44,123 nucleotides of DNA from Streptomyces hirsutus (GTDB lineage: Bacteria; Actinomycetota; Actinomycetes; Streptomycetales; Streptomycetaceae): NCBI RefSeq assembly GCF_001418415.1, contig NZ_LIQT01000287.1:1-44123 (forward strand). Direction: 5' to 3'. The translations under genes were made by a program, and so were the position numbers. The number at the start of each line of letters is the position of its first letter. The first letter of the stretch is position 1. Positions 8,444 through 18,108 of this stretch are shown here, piece after piece. The notes under the pieces were generated by a model. It ran no database searches and was not told where the DNA came from. It saw only the letters and a program-made list of their open reading frames with translations.

Positions 8444-10824
8444 CGGATCAGAGCACCGACCGGGACACCGAGCGTGAGGTGGGCCGGGGCCGGCTCCGCA
8501 AGGAGGACGCCCGGCTGGTCACCGGGCAGACCAACTGGACCGACAACATCTCCGTCACCGGTCTGCTGCACATCGCGTTCCTGCGCAGCCCCATGGCGCA
8601 CGCCCGCATCGAGCGGGTCGACGTCTCCCCCGCCCTCGAACGCCCCGGTGTGGTCGCCGCGTTCAGCGGCCGTGACCTGGCCGAGGGGCTCGGTTCGCTG
8701 CCCTGCGCCTGGCCGGTCACCGAGGACATCGTGCTGCCGGACCATCCGCCGGTCGCGGTCGACGAGGTGCGGCACGCGGGCGACCCGGTGGCGGTCGTGG
8801 TGGCCCGCGACCGGTACGCGGCGGCCGACGCGCTGGAGGCGGTCGAGGTCGACTACGAGCCGCTGCCCCCGGTGCTCGACCTGGAGGCGGCGCTCGCCGA
8901 GGACGCTCCGCTGGTCCACGCGGACAAGGGCACCAACCGCAGTTACGTGTGGCCGCTGAAGACGGGCGAGGACTACGAGGCGGTCAAGCGGCGTGCCGAC
9001 GTGGTCGTCACCCGCCGCTTCCACCAGCAGCGGCTGATCGCGAACGCGATGGAGCCGCGCGCGGTCGTCGTCACCCCGCTCGCCGCCTCCGGCGAATACA
9101 CGGTCTACTCGGCGACCCAGGTCCCGCACATCCTTCGGGTGATGCTGGCGATGGTCACGGGGATCCCCGAGCAGAAGCTGCGGGTGATCGCCCCGGACGT
9201 GGGCGGCGGGTTCGGCTCCAAGCTCCAGGTGTACGGCGAGGAGGCCGTCGCGCTGGAGGTGGCCCGGCGGCTGGGCCGCCCGGTGAAGTGGACCGAGTCG
9301 CGTTCCGAGGGCTATCTGGCCACCCACCACGGCCGCGGCATGATCCAGGACATCGAGGTCGCCGCCACCGGCGAGGGCAGGCTCCTGGGCCTGAAGGTCG
9401 AGCTGCTCGCCGACATGGGTGCCTATCTGATGCTGGTCACGCCCGGCATCCCGATCCTCGGCGCGTTCATGTACCCGGCGATCTACAAGATGGACGCCTA
9501 CGACTTCACCTGTACGGGTGTGTTCACGACGAAGACGCCGACGGACGCGTACCGCGGCGCCGGGCGCCCGGAGGCCACGTTCGCCATCGAGCGGATCATG
9601 GACGAGCTGGCGGCCGAGCTCGGCCTCGACCCGGTCGAGGTGCGGCGCAGGAACTGGATCCGGCACGAGGAGTTCCCGTACGACTCGATCGCGGGTCTGA
9701 CGTACGACAGCGGCAACTACGAGGCGGCCACCGAGAAGGCGCTCGCGCTGTTCGGGTACGACGAGCTGCGCGCCGAGCAGCAGAAACGCAACGAGCGCGG
9801 CGACACCGTACGGCTCGGCATCGGCGTCTCGACGTACACGGAGATGTGCGGGCTCGCCCCGAGCCGGGTGCTGCGGGACCTGCGCTACGGGGCCGGCGGC
9901 TGGGAGGCGGCGAGCATCCGCATGCTGCCCACCGGCAAGGTCGAGGTGGTCACCGGCACCAGCCCGCACGGGCAGGGGCACGTGACGAGCTGGAGCCAGA
10001 TCGCCGCCGACGTGCTGGGCGTGCCGTTCGAGGACATCGAGGTGGTGCACGGCGACACCAGGGCGGCCCCTCAGGGCATGGACACGTACGGCTCGCGGTC
10101 GCTGGTGGTCGGCGGGTCGGCGGTGCACCGCGCGGCCGAGAAGGTGGTGGAGAAGGCCCGAAAGGTCGCCGCGCACCTGCTGGAGGCGAACGAGAACGAC
10201 CTGGACTTCACCGACGGTGTGTTCACCGTCAAGGGCTCGCCCGAGGCGCGGAAGACGATCCAGGAGATCGCGTTCGAGACGTTCACCTCGCACGACGTGC
10301 CGGACGGCATGGAGCCCACCATCAACGCCGAGCACTTGGTCGACCCGGAGAACTTCTCGTACCCGCACGGCACTCACCTGTGCGCCGTCGAGGTCGACAC
10401 GGAGACCGGGCGGACCCGGATCCGCTCCTACGTCTGCGTCGACGACGTGGGCCGGGTGATCAACCCGGTGATCGTGGAGGGCCAGGTGCACGGCGGCCTC
10501 GCCCAGGGCATCGCGCAGGCGCTGTACGAGGAGGCCCTGTACGACGACGAGGGCAACCTGGTCACGGGCACGATGGCCGACTACCTGGTCCCGGTGGCCG
10601 GTGATCTGCCGGAGTTCGTCACGGAGCGGACCGAGACGCCGGCGACCTCCAACCCGCTGGGCGTCAAGGGCGTCGGCGAGGCGGGGACGATCGCCTCGAC
10701 GCCCGCCGTGGTCGGCGCGGTCGTGGACGCGCTGCGGCCGCTCGGGGTGAACGACGTGACGATGCCGTGCACGCCCGAGCGGGTGTGGCGGGCAGTGCAC
10801 TCGGCGAAGGAGGCCTCCGCATGA
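8440..10824 (+). CDS. Molybdenum hydroxylase large subunit, molybdopterin-binding (form II CoxL-like)
   Basis: The 794-residue catalytic subunit binds the molybdenum-pterin cofactor and hydroxylates a substrate carbon using water. Family signatures include GGGFGSK near 255-261 and the active-site segment AYRGAGR at residues 370-376. True (form I) CO dehydrogenases carry AYXCSFR there, with the cysteine that binds copper; the form II motif seen here has no cysteine, so CO is unlikely to be the main substrate. Aldehydes, purines or other N-heterocycles remain possible. The start at 8440 was chosen for the ATGA overlap with the small subunit and GGAGGAGG just upstream. It overlaps the next gene in the same way. 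Confidence 0.95.
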   Translation: MTDQSTDRDTEREVGRGRLRKEDARLVTGQTNWTDNISVTGLLHIAFLRSPMAHARIERVDVSPALERPGVVAAFSGRDLAEGLGSLPCAWPVTEDIVLPDHPPVAVDEVRHAGDPVAVVVARDRYAAADALEAVEVDYEPLPPVLDLEAALAEDAPLVHADKGTNRSYVWPLKTGEDYEAVKRRADVVVTRRFHQQRLIANAMEPRAVVVTPLAASGEYTVYSATQVPHILRVMLAMVTGIPEQKLRVIAPDVGGGFGSKLQVYGEEAVALEVARRLGRPVKWTESRSEGYLATHHGRGMIQDIEVAATGEGRLLGLKVELLADMGAYLMLVTPGIPILGAFMYPAIYKMDAYDFTCTGVFTTKTPTDAYRGAGRPEATFAIERIMDELAAELGLDPVEVRRRNWIRHEEFPYDSIAGLTYDSGNYEAATEKALALFGYDELRAEQQKRNERGDTVRLGIGVSTYTEMCGLAPSRVLRDLRYGAGGWEAASIRMLPTGKVEVVTGTSPHGQGHVTSWSQIAADVLGVPFEDIEVVHGDTRAAPQGMDTYGSRSLVVGGSAVHRAAEKVVEKARKVAAHLLEANENDLDFTDGVFTVKGSPEARKTIQEIAFETFTSHDVPDGMEPTINAEHLVDPENFSYPHGTHLCAVEVDTETGRTRIRSYVCVDDVGRVINPVIVEGQVHGGLAQGIAQALYEEALYDDEGNLVTGTMADYLVPVAGDLPEFVTERTETPATSNPLGVKGVGEAGTIASTPAVVGAVVDALRPLGVNDVTMPCTPERVWRAVHSAKEASA

Positions 10825-11675
10825 TCCCCCCGGCATTCGACTACGCCCGGCCCACCAGCCTCGACGAGGCGCTGCGCGTGCTCGCCGACGGCGGTGAGGA
10901 CGCGAAGGTGCTGGCCGGCGGGCAGAGCCTGCTGCCGCTGCTCAGGCTGCGGCTGGCCTTCCCGGAACTGGTGGTGGACGTCGGCCGCGTCCCCGGGCTG
11001 CGCGGGGTGCGCGAGGACGGCGACACGCTCGTCATCGGCGCGATGACCACGCACCACGAGGTCGTCCGCGACCCGCTGGTGCGCCGGCACGCGGGGCTGC
11101 TGGCCGCCGTCACCCGCACGGTCGCCGACCCGGCCGTACGGCACCGGGGCACCTTCGGCGGCTCGCTGGCGCACGCGGACCCGGCGGCGGACCTGCCCGC
11201 GGCGGTGCTCGCCATGGACGGTGAACTGGTCGTCGCGGGTCCCGGCGGCCGGCGCACGGTCCCGGCCCGTGAGTTCTTCGTGAACTATCTGGAGACGGTG
11301 CTGGAGCCCGACGAGTTGCTGGTCGAGGTGCGGGTGCCGAAGGCGGACGGCTGGGGCTTCCACTACGAGAAGTTCCACCGGGTGGCGCAGTCCTACGCGA
11401 TCGTCGGTGTGGCGGCGCTGGTGCGCCGCGACAACGGGCGGATCGCCGAGGCGCGGGTCGGGCTGGTCAACATGGGCGCGACCCCGCTGCGGGCCACGGC
11501 GGCCGAGCGGGCCCTGGCCGGCTGCGACGACACGCAGGCCGTGGCGCGGGCCGCGCAGTCGGCGGCGGAGGGCACCCAGCCGCCCCGGGACACCTCGGGT
11601 TCGTCCGAGTACCGGGCTCACCTGGCGCAGGTGCTCACCCGGCGGGCGGTGCTGACCGCGGCCGGAATGGGGTGA
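10821..11675 (+). CDS. Molybdenum hydroxylase FAD-binding medium subunit (CoxM type)
   Basis: The 284-residue FAD subunit has the two FAD-contact motifs of the CO-dehydrogenase/xanthine-dehydrogenase family: AGGQSLLPLLRLRL near residues 33-46 and RGTFGGSLAHADPAAD near 110-125. The C-terminal domain starts near residue 175. It receives electrons from the iron-sulfur subunit and passes them to an external acceptor. The ATG overlaps the large-subunit stop (ATGA). Together with the two preceding products it forms the expected (SLM)2 complex. Confidence 0.95.
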   Translation: MIPPAFDYARPTSLDEALRVLADGGEDAKVLAGGQSLLPLLRLRLAFPELVVDVGRVPGLRGVREDGDTLVIGAMTTHHEVVRDPLVRRHAGLLAAVTRTVADPAVRHRGTFGGSLAHADPAADLPAAVLAMDGELVVAGPGGRRTVPAREFFVNYLETVLEPDELLVEVRVPKADGWGFHYEKFHRVAQSYAIVGVAALVRRDNGRIAEARVGLVNMGATPLRATAAERALAGCDDTQAVARAAQSAAEGTQPPRDTSGSSEYRAHLAQVLTRRAVLTAAGMG

Positions 11676-12652
11676 GGCCGATCAGCGGCGCAGTGGGGAG
11701 CGACGGGCCGGGGCCCGGCGGACCGGGCGGGGCGGCTGCCGGGCCGGGCCCGGCAGCGGGCGGGCCGGACCGGGCTGCTTCCGGGCCGGAGGAGGTGCGG
11801 GCCCGTCTGGAGGCGACGGGGTATCTGGTCGACGACGGGCTGGCCATGGCCTGCTTCCTCGCCCTGAAGCTGCACCGGCCGGTGTTCTGCGAGGGCGACC
11901 CGGGCGTCGGCAAGACCGCGCTGGCGACCGCCCTCGCCGAGGCACTGGACGCGCCGCTGATCCGGCTCCAGTGCCACGAGGGCATCGACGCCTCCCAGGC
12001 CCTCTACGACTGGGACTTCCCCCGTCAGCTGCTGCATCTGCGGGCCGCCGAGGCGACCGGGATCACGGACGCCGACCGGCTGGAGGGCGAGCTGTACGAC
12101 CGCCGCTTCCTGATCGCCCGGCCCCTGCTGCGCGCCCTTCAGACACAGCCGTGCGTGCTGCTCGTCGACGAGATCGACCGGGCCGACGACGAGTTCGAGG
12201 CGTTCCTGCTGGAGCTGCTGTCGGAGTTCTCGGTGACGATTCCGGAGCTGGGCACCGTACGGGCCGAGGTGCCCCCGGTGGTCGTGCTGACGTCGAACCG
12301 CACCCGGGAGGTGCACGACGCGCTCAAGCGGCGCTGTCTGTACCACTGGTTCGGCCATCCGGACTTCGCCCGCGAGCTGGCCATCGTCCGGCGCCGGCTG
12401 CCCGGGGTGTCGGCGCGGCTGGCCGAGCAGGTGACCGCGCTGGTGCAGGCGCTGCGCACGCAGGACCTGCTCAAGCCGCCGGGGGTGGCCGAGACGATCG
12501 ACTGGGCGCAGGCCCTGGACGCGCTCGGGGCGAGCGAGGTCGACGCGGACCTCGCCGTCGCGACGCTGGGGTCGGCGCTGAAGTACCGGGAGGACACCGA
12601 GCGGGCGCGTGGACTCGACCTGGCGGCGGTACTCGCCGCACGAGGGACGTGA
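11672..12652 (+). CDS. MoxR-type AAA+ ATPase (CoxD-like maturation factor)
   Basis: The 326-residue AAA+ ATPase has Walker A GDPGVGKTALA, Walker B VLLVDEIDRADDEFE and a C-terminal lid domain, in the MoxR group. In CO-dehydrogenase operons the CoxD protein of this family works with the VWA protein CoxE to finish the active site of the large subunit. The chosen GTG at 11672 overlaps the FAD-subunit stop (GTGA). The first 35 or so residues are low-complexity Gly/Pro/Ala, so a slightly later start cannot be excluded. The order immediately before a VWA-domain gene supports the maturation role. Confidence 0.9.
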   Translation: MRPISGAVGSDGPGPGGPGGAAAGPGPAAGGPDRAASGPEEVRARLEATGYLVDDGLAMACFLALKLHRPVFCEGDPGVGKTALATALAEALDAPLIRLQCHEGIDASQALYDWDFPRQLLHLRAAEATGITDADRLEGELYDRRFLIARPLLRALQTQPCVLLVDEIDRADDEFEAFLLELLSEFSVTIPELGTVRAEVPPVVVLTSNRTREVHDALKRRCLYHWFGHPDFARELAIVRRRLPGVSARLAEQVTALVQALRTQDLLKPPGVAETIDWAQALDALGASEVDADLAVATLGSALKYREDTERARGLDLAAVLAARGT

Positions 12653-13953
12653 CGGACATGGCAGGCGTGGCGGATGTGACCGGTGGGGCTGCGCGGGGAC
12701 GCCCGACGCCGGACGAGGAGCGGGACATGCGGGACGACGGCGTACGGGCGGAGGACGTGCGGGCCGGTGACCCGCCCGAAGCGGTCGCGGTGCTTCTCGG
12801 GTTCGCCCGCGCCCTGCGCGCGGCGGGCGCCGACGCGAGCGCGGAGCGGGTGCACACGTTCCTGCGCGCGGTGGACGCCCTGCGGCCCGGGGCGCGGACG
12901 GACGTGTACTGGGCGGGGCGGCTGACACTGTGCGCCGGACCGGACGACCTGGAGCGGTACGACCGGGTCTTCGCCGCGTACTTCGGCACCGGCGAGCCCG
13001 GCGGACCACCGGCACCGGCCGCTCCCCGCCCGAGGCAGCGGCTCGTGGTGCGCGACGCCGCGGGCCGCCGTGCGGGCGGCACGGCGAAGGAGCGTCCGGG
13101 GCCGCCCCTGGCCACGCGGGCCAGTTCCACCGAGACGCTCCGCCACCGCGACCTCGCGGACCTGGCCGCCGCCGAGCGGGAGCAGGTGCGGCGGCTGCTG
13201 GCAGCGCTGGCACCGCGCGGCGAGGTCCGGCGCACGGCACGGCGCCGGCCCGCCCGGCGCGGGGACGTGGATCCGCACCGGACCGTGCGGGAGCTGCTGC
13301 GGCAGGGCGGCGAACCGGCCCGGCTGCGGCGCCGGGTCCGGGCCGAACGGCCACGCCGTCTGGTGTTGCTCGTCGACGTCAGCGGGTCGATGGCGCCGTA
13401 CGCGGACGCGCTGCTGCGCTTCGCGCACGCCGCCGTACGGGGCCGGACGGCGGAGGTGTTCACGATCGGCACCCGGCTGACCCGGGTGACCCGGGAGCTG
13501 TCCCACCGGGACCCCGGCCCGGCCCTGAGCGCGGCCTGGGCCGCGGTACCCGACTGGCGTGGCGGGACCAGGCTCGGTGTGCTGCTGCGGGAGTTCCTCG
13601 ACCGCTGGGGGCAGCGGGGCATGGCCCGCGGCGCCGTGGTGGTGCTGCTGTCGGACGGCTGGGAACGCGGCGACCCCGAGCTCCTCGCGGCCCAGATGCG
13701 CCGCCTGCACCGGCTGGCCCACCGGGTGATCTGGGCCAATCCGCTCAAGGCACGTCCCGATTACGCCCCGCTGGCGGCGGGGATGGCGGCGGCGCTGCCG
13801 AGCGTGGACGCGTTCGTCGAGGGCCACAGCCTGGCCGCCCTGGAGAACCTGGCGGCGGTGGTACGGGGTGCCCCGCCCGACCGGGCCTCCCCCGGCCGGG
13901 CCGCCGCATCCGCCCCGGCCGCCCTCTCCCGGGAAGGAACCCGCCGTGCGTGA
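12649..13953 (+). CDS. VWA-domain protein (CoxE-like maturation factor)
   Basis: The 434-residue protein has a helical N-terminal half and a C-terminal von Willebrand A domain with the metal-ion-dependent adhesion motif DVSGSMAPYA (first strand LVLLVDVSGSM). CoxE-type proteins partner with the MoxR ATPase to mature molybdenum hydroxylases. The frame is open from far upstream, but the GTG at 12649 overlaps the ATPase stop as GTGA, copying the junction before it; ATG 12658 is an alternative. The C-terminal end is rich in Ala/Pro/Arg and runs 8 bases into the next gene. Confidence 0.88.
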   Translation: MTDMAGVADVTGGAARGRPTPDEERDMRDDGVRAEDVRAGDPPEAVAVLLGFARALRAAGADASAERVHTFLRAVDALRPGARTDVYWAGRLTLCAGPDDLERYDRVFAAYFGTGEPGGPPAPAAPRPRQRLVVRDAAGRRAGGTAKERPGPPLATRASSTETLRHRDLADLAAAEREQVRRLLAALAPRGEVRRTARRRPARRGDVDPHRTVRELLRQGGEPARLRRRVRAERPRRLVLLVDVSGSMAPYADALLRFAHAAVRGRTAEVFTIGTRLTRVTRELSHRDPGPALSAAWAAVPDWRGGTRLGVLLREFLDRWGQRGMARGAVVVLLSDGWERGDPELLAAQMRRLHRLAHRVIWANPLKARPDYAPLAAGMAAALPSVDAFVEGHSLAALENLAAVVRGAPPDRASPGRAAASAPAALSREGTRRA

Positions 13954-15055
13954 CATCCTCCCGGCGCTCACCGGCTGGTACGCCGCGGGCCGGCCGTTCG
14001 GCCTCGCCACCGTGGTCGGCGCGAGCCGCAGCACACCGCGTGATCCGGGCGCGGCGATGGCCGTGGGGCCGGACGACGAGGTGGTGGGCAGTGTGTCCGG
14101 TGGGTGCGTCGAGGGCGCGGTGTTCGAACTGGCCCGGGAGGTCGTCGGCGACGGCGAAGCCCGGCTGGAGACCTTCGGCTACAGCGACGACGACGCCTTC
14201 GCGGTCGGCCTGACCTGCGGCGGCGAGATCACCCTGCTCGTGCGCCCGGTGACGCCGGAGCGGGACCCGGCGTTCGGCGCCGTCGCGGAGTCGGTCGCCG
14301 CGGGCGAGCCGGTGACCGTGGCGACGGTGACCGACGGTCCCGCGCCGCGCGGGGCCACGCTGGCCGTGTGGCGGGACCGGCTGGCGGGCACCCTGGGGAC
14401 GACCGGCCTGGACGCGGCGGTCACCGCCGACGCGCGCGGCGAACTCGCTCTCGGCGCCACGGGGCTGCGCCACTACGGGCCCCGGGGGCAGCGCCGGGAG
14501 GACGCGGTGAGTGTGTTCCTGCAGTCCTTCGCGCCGCCGCCGCGCATGCTGGTCTTCGGGGCGATCGACTACGCGGCGGCCGTGGCCCGGATCGGCGCCT
14601 TCCTCGGCTACCGGGTCACCGTCTGCGACGCCCGCCCCGTGTTCGCCACGCCCCGCCGCTTCCCGGAGGGCGTCGAGGTGGTCGTGGACTGGCCGCACCG
14701 GTATCTGCAGGGCACGGAGACCGACGAGCGCACGGTGATCTGCGTCCTCACCCACGACCCGAAGTTCGATGTGCCGCTGCTCCTGGAGGCACTGCGCCGG
14801 CCGGCCGCCTACATCGGCGCGATGGGCAGTCGCCGCACCCACACGGACCGGAGGGACCGGCTGGTCGAGGCCGGGCTCACCGGGGACGAGCTGTCCCGGC
14901 TGCGCTCACCGGTCGGGCTCGACCTCGGGGCCCGTACGCCCGAGGAGGTGGCGGTGTCGGTGGCCGCCGAGATCGTCGCGCTGCGCTGGGGCGGCACGGG
15001 CGCACCGCTGTCCGCGACCGAGGGAGCGGTCCATCCGCCCGTGCCCACGCCCTGA
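13946..15055 (+). CDS. XdhC/CoxI family protein (molybdenum cofactor insertion/sulfuration)
   Basis: The 369-residue XdhC-family protein has the N-terminal XdhC/CoxI domain (SVSGGCVEGAVFELA near residue 50) and a C-terminal Rossmann-like domain (LVFGAIDYAAAVARIGAFLG, then YIGAMGSRRTH). Such proteins carry molybdenum cofactor to its apo-enzyme, and in some cases help its sulfuration. The GTG at 13946 is preferred because GGAAGGA sits 8 bases upstream, and it overlaps the VWA gene by 8 bases. Its position corresponds to coxF/coxI in classical clusters. Confidence 0.9.
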   Translation: MRDILPALTGWYAAGRPFGLATVVGASRSTPRDPGAAMAVGPDDEVVGSVSGGCVEGAVFELAREVVGDGEARLETFGYSDDDAFAVGLTCGGEITLLVRPVTPERDPAFGAVAESVAAGEPVTVATVTDGPAPRGATLAVWRDRLAGTLGTTGLDAAVTADARGELALGATGLRHYGPRGQRREDAVSVFLQSFAPPPRMLVFGAIDYAAAVARIGAFLGYRVTVCDARPVFATPRRFPEGVEVVVDWPHRYLQGTETDERTVICVLTHDPKFDVPLLLEALRRPAAYIGAMGSRRTHTDRRDRLVEAGLTGDELSRLRSPVGLDLGARTPEEVAVSVAAEIVALRWGGTGAPLSATEGAVHPPVPTP

Positions 15056-15142
15056 AGCCCTTGAACCGCCCGGGCCCGGTCGAGCCCTCGGCCCCTGCCC
15101 CCTTTCCTGGTCACCCGAGAACCGAACCGCGAGGTGGAAGAC

Positions 15143-15808
15143 ATGGAACTGCATCACGAGTTCACCGTTCCCGTCCCGGTCGACGACGCCTGGCCGGCGC
15201 TCCTCGACATCGAACGGGTCGCACCGTGCCTGCCGGGGGCCACCGTCGAGGAGTACGACGGCAAGACGGTGACCGGCTCGGTCAAGGTCAAGGTGGGGCC
15301 GGTCACCGTGACCTACCGGGGGACGGCCGTCTTCGAGGAACGGGACGAGACGGCCCACCGGATGGTGCTGGTCGCCAGCGGCCGGGAGACCAGGGGCCAG
15401 GGCACCGCGCGGGCGACCGTCACGGCGACGCTCGGCGAGCAGGACGGCGGCACGGCGGTGTCGGTGCGTACCGACCTGACGGTGACCGGGCGGCCGGCGC
15501 AGTTCGGTCGCGGGGTGCTGGCGGAGGTCGGCGAGCGGATCATCGGCCGGTTCGCCGCCTGCCTCTCCGAACAGCTGACGCAGCCGCCCGGCACGGCCGG
15601 AGAGACCGGGGCGGCCGCTACGTCGGAGGCGGCTGTCGCGACGGGTGCGCCGCAGGCCGTCCGGCGTGCCGAGGCCCCGCCGGAAGAGCCCCTCGACCTG
15701 CTGCGCACCGCCGGTCTGCCGGTCGCCAAGCGGGCCGCCGCGGCGCTTGCGGGCGCCGTCGTCCTGGGCCTGCTGGTCGCACGGCTCCGCAGGCGGTGCC
15801 GCACCTGA
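15143..15808 (+). CDS. SRPBCC-family protein with C-terminal membrane anchor (CoxG-like)
   Basis: The 221-residue protein has a START/SRPBCC domain of the CoxG type (FTVPVPVDDAWPALLDIERVAPCLPGA, split at about residues 6-32) and a C-terminal hydrophobic helix AAAALAGAVVLGLLVA followed by basic residues. CoxG has been linked to membrane attachment of CO dehydrogenase. ATG 15143 is preferred because GAGGTGG ends 5 bases before it; GTG 15134 would overlap that site. It closes the operon after an 87-base gap, and the stop codon lies inside a 12-base palindrome. Confidence 0.9.
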   Translation: MELHHEFTVPVPVDDAWPALLDIERVAPCLPGATVEEYDGKTVTGSVKVKVGPVTVTYRGTAVFEERDETAHRMVLVASGRETRGQGTARATVTATLGEQDGGTAVSVRTDLTVTGRPAQFGRGVLAEVGERIIGRFAACLSEQLTQPPGTAGETGAAATSEAAVATGAPQAVRRAEAPPEEPLDLLRTAGLPVAKRAAAALAGAVVLGLLVARLRRRCRT

Positions 15809-16167
15809 TATCAGGGTCGACAAATAGATACAAAAGGTATGTGTGAACCGTACCGATGCGGGTAATCGGCCCCGTAGCACCTCCGAGCACGGAAGGAGGT
15901 CCGTGAAAAGCGCATCTACTCGCAGTGTCCGGACCGCTTCCACCGACACGAGGCGGTCCGGTCCTCCGAGCGTCGGCCCTTCAAGAGCTGATCACTCCTC
16001 ACATACCCTTTTCCGTACGCCGATCGACCCGGCGTGCGAAGGACGATCACGGCACGGTCTCGACGGCGTTTGAAAGGCGGGACCGGGGTGACCACGGGGT
16101 TACGATCGGGCAACGCGCACCAAGCCGCCCGTCCGACGGCAAGCGACCCGAAGGGCCACACATCCAG
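15809..16167 (+). other. Leader region before the glycosyltransferase gene
   Basis: A 359-base gap. Its first 40 bases are unusually A/T-rich for this genome (15816-15842) and contain a TCGACA hexamer resembling a -35, so the promoter for the glycosyltransferase/rfbC pair is probably here. The perfect palindrome CCTGATATCAGG (15804-15815) overlaps the previous stop codon. A near-perfect ribosome-binding sequence GGAAGGAGGT (15891-15900) stands only 2 bases before a GTG that opens a 56-codon Ser/Arg-rich frame ending at 16073. Spacing and composition make translation uncertain. Confidence 0.4.
15929..15961 (+). repeat. 9-base inverted repeat in the glycosyltransferase leader
   Basis: CCGGACCGC and GCGGTCCGG pair perfectly around a 15-base loop. 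It lies about 120 bases after the last molybdenum-operon gene and 206 bases before the glycosyltransferase start. It could be a terminator for the former or a structured leader for the latter; there is no T-run. Confidence 0.5.
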
Positions 16168-18105
16168 ATGCCGGTCAAGGTCAGCGTCATCGTCCCCGTG
16201 TACAACCCGGGGACCTACATCGAGGACTGCGTCTCCTCGCTGCGACGGCAGTCCCTGCCTCCCGAAGAGTACGAGGCGATCTTCGTCGACGACGGCTCCA
16301 CCGACGGGACTCCCGCACGGCTCGACCGGCTGGCCGCCGAGGACCCCCGGATGCGGGTGATCCACCAGGAGAACTCCGGCTGGTCCGGCAAGCCGCGCAA
16401 CGTCGGGATCGCCGCCGCCCGGGGCGAGTTCGTGATGTTCGTCGACAACGACGACTACCTGGGCGTCGAGGCCCTGGAGCGGATGTACGCGTACGGGGTC
16501 GCCAACGGCGCGGATGTCGTCGTGGGCAAGATGGCCGGCAAGAACCGCAGTGTGCCGGTGGAACTGTTCCGCCGCAACCATCCGCGGGCCACTGTGGAGA
16601 ACGCTCCGCTGATCGACAGCCTCACCCCGCACAAGATGTTCCGCCGGGCGTTCCTCGACGAGATCGGGCTGCGGTTCCCCGAGGGGCGGCGGCGCCTGGA
16701 GGACCACGTCTTCGTCACCGAGGCGTATCTGCGCGCGGCCAACGTCTCCGTCCTCAGCGACTACGTCTGCTACTACCACATCCGGCGCGACGACGCCTCC
16801 AACGCCGGTTTCCAGCGCTTCGACCCGGTGGGCTACTTCACCAACCTCCGCGAGGCGCTCGACGTGGTCGAGCGCTACACAGAGCCCGGCCCGGTGCGTG
16901 ACCGACTGTTCCGCCGCTGGCTGCGGGTGGAGATGGTGGAACGGCTGCGCGCCAAGCGACTGCTGGGCCTGCCGGACGACTACCGCAGAGAGCTGTTCGG
17001 GGAGATCCACAAGGTGGTGGTCGAGCGGTTCGGGCCCGCCGTCGCGGCCGGGCTGCAGCCGACGCAGCAGGTCGTCGCCTCGCTGACGGCGGCGGACCGT
17101 TACGACGACGTGGTGGCGCTCGCCGAGTGGGAGGCGGGGGTCGTGCCGGCCGCGGCGCCCACGAGCGTGGAGTGGGAGGGCGGTTCGCTGCGCCTCGGCT
17201 TCACCGCCGAATACGCCTCCGGGGGCGCGCCGATGACGTTCCCCGCCGCTGCCGACCGTGCCCCGCTGACCGATACGCCGAAGAACGTGGAGGAGGCGGT
17301 GGCGTGGATCGGAACGGAGACCGTGGCCCGCTTCGACCAGGCCACCGCCGATCTGCTGCTGCGTGAACGCGCCAGCTCCGCCCAGTACTTCCAGCCCGTG
17401 GAGTTCACCCGGGAGACGGTTGCGGTCGACGGCGGGGAGCGGGTGCGGCTGATGCTGCGGGCCACGGCCACGGTCGACCCGGCCGTGCTGCCGGGTGACG
17501 GGGCCTGGGACGCCGTCGTACGGCTCAAGCTGGGCGGCTGGACCAAGGAGTGCCGCCTGGGTCCGGCCCCGCGCGCCACCCGCCCGGAACCGTACGCGGG
17601 GGTGACGGCGGGCCGGGCGGTCCTGCCGTACTGGACGGAGCCGCACGGCAACCTCTCCCTGGACGTCGGGGTGAAGGGCAGACGGCTCGGCCTCGGTCAG
17701 GTGCGGCGGCCGGACGTCTCGGTGTCCGGGGCGCGCCTGCACGCCCGGATTCCGCTGCACACGGCGGACGGCACTGCGGTGCGGCTCCGGTTCACCTCCG
17801 CGGGCCGGACCCTGTACGCGCCGGGCGCGCTGACGGCCGAGCCGGAACGGCCGGGGTCGCGGCTGGAGGCGACGCTGCCCCCGGGTCTTCCCCGCGGTGT
17901 CTGGCGGGTGGCGCTCTGTCTGGACCCGGAGGCCGCCGAACCGCGGTTCGGCGGGCTGCCGTTCGCGCTCCGCGTCGGCCGGGGCGGGGTGCTGGTGGTG
18001 CAGGTTCCGCGCCCCGGTACCGGAGAGAAGCTGCTGCGCAGGGCGCGGCGGGTGCTCGGCGCCGCCCGTGCGAGGGTGGCGCCGCTGATCAAGGGGAGGC
18101 GGTGA
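16168..18105 (+). CDS. GT2 glycosyltransferase with C-terminal accessory domain
   Basis: The 645-residue protein has an N-terminal GT-A domain: VSVIVPVYNPG at about 5-15, FVDDGSTDG near 40, SGKPRNVG, and the metal-binding FVDNDD near 95. It adds sugar from a nucleotide-sugar donor to an acceptor. Residues beyond about 340 form a beta-rich region without GT motifs, resembling in layout the poly(ribitol-phosphate) glycosyltransferases TarS/TarP. The chosen ATG starts just before the first strand; the frame is open to 15925 but upstream residues lack family character. Four bases separate it from rfbC, and the dTDP-rhamnose genes next door make a rhamnosyl donor and a cell-wall polymer acceptor a reasonable inference. 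Confidence 0.85.
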   Translation: MPVKVSVIVPVYNPGTYIEDCVSSLRRQSLPPEEYEAIFVDDGSTDGTPARLDRLAAEDPRMRVIHQENSGWSGKPRNVGIAAARGEFVMFVDNDDYLGVEALERMYAYGVANGADVVVGKMAGKNRSVPVELFRRNHPRATVENAPLIDSLTPHKMFRRAFLDEIGLRFPEGRRRLEDHVFVTEAYLRAANVSVLSDYVCYYHIRRDDASNAGFQRFDPVGYFTNLREALDVVERYTEPGPVRDRLFRRWLRVEMVERLRAKRLLGLPDDYRRELFGEIHKVVVERFGPAVAAGLQPTQQVVASLTAADRYDDVVALAEWEAGVVPAAAPTSVEWEGGSLRLGFTAEYASGGAPMTFPAAADRAPLTDTPKNVEEAVAWIGTETVARFDQATADLLLRERASSAQYFQPVEFTRETVAVDGGERVRLMLRATATVDPAVLPGDGAWDAVVRLKLGGWTKECRLGPAPRATRPEPYAGVTAGRAVLPYWTEPHGNLSLDVGVKGRRLGLGQVRRPDVSVSGARLHARIPLHTADGTAVRLRFTSAGRTLYAPGALTAEPERPGSRLEATLPPGLPRGVWRVALCLDPEAAEPRFGGLPFALRVGRGGVLVVQVPRPGTGEKLLRRARRVLGAARARVAPLIKGRR

Positions 18106-18108
18106 CCG

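Noticed and set aside
8440..10824. Carbon monoxide dehydrogenase (CoxL) as the specific function
   Set aside because: The active-site motif is AYRGAGR (form II) without the copper-binding cysteine of true CO dehydrogenases.
11618..13354. 578-codon leftward frame opposite the MoxR/VWA genes
   Set aside because: A shadow frame; both plus-strand genes have clear motifs and overlapping start-stop junctions.
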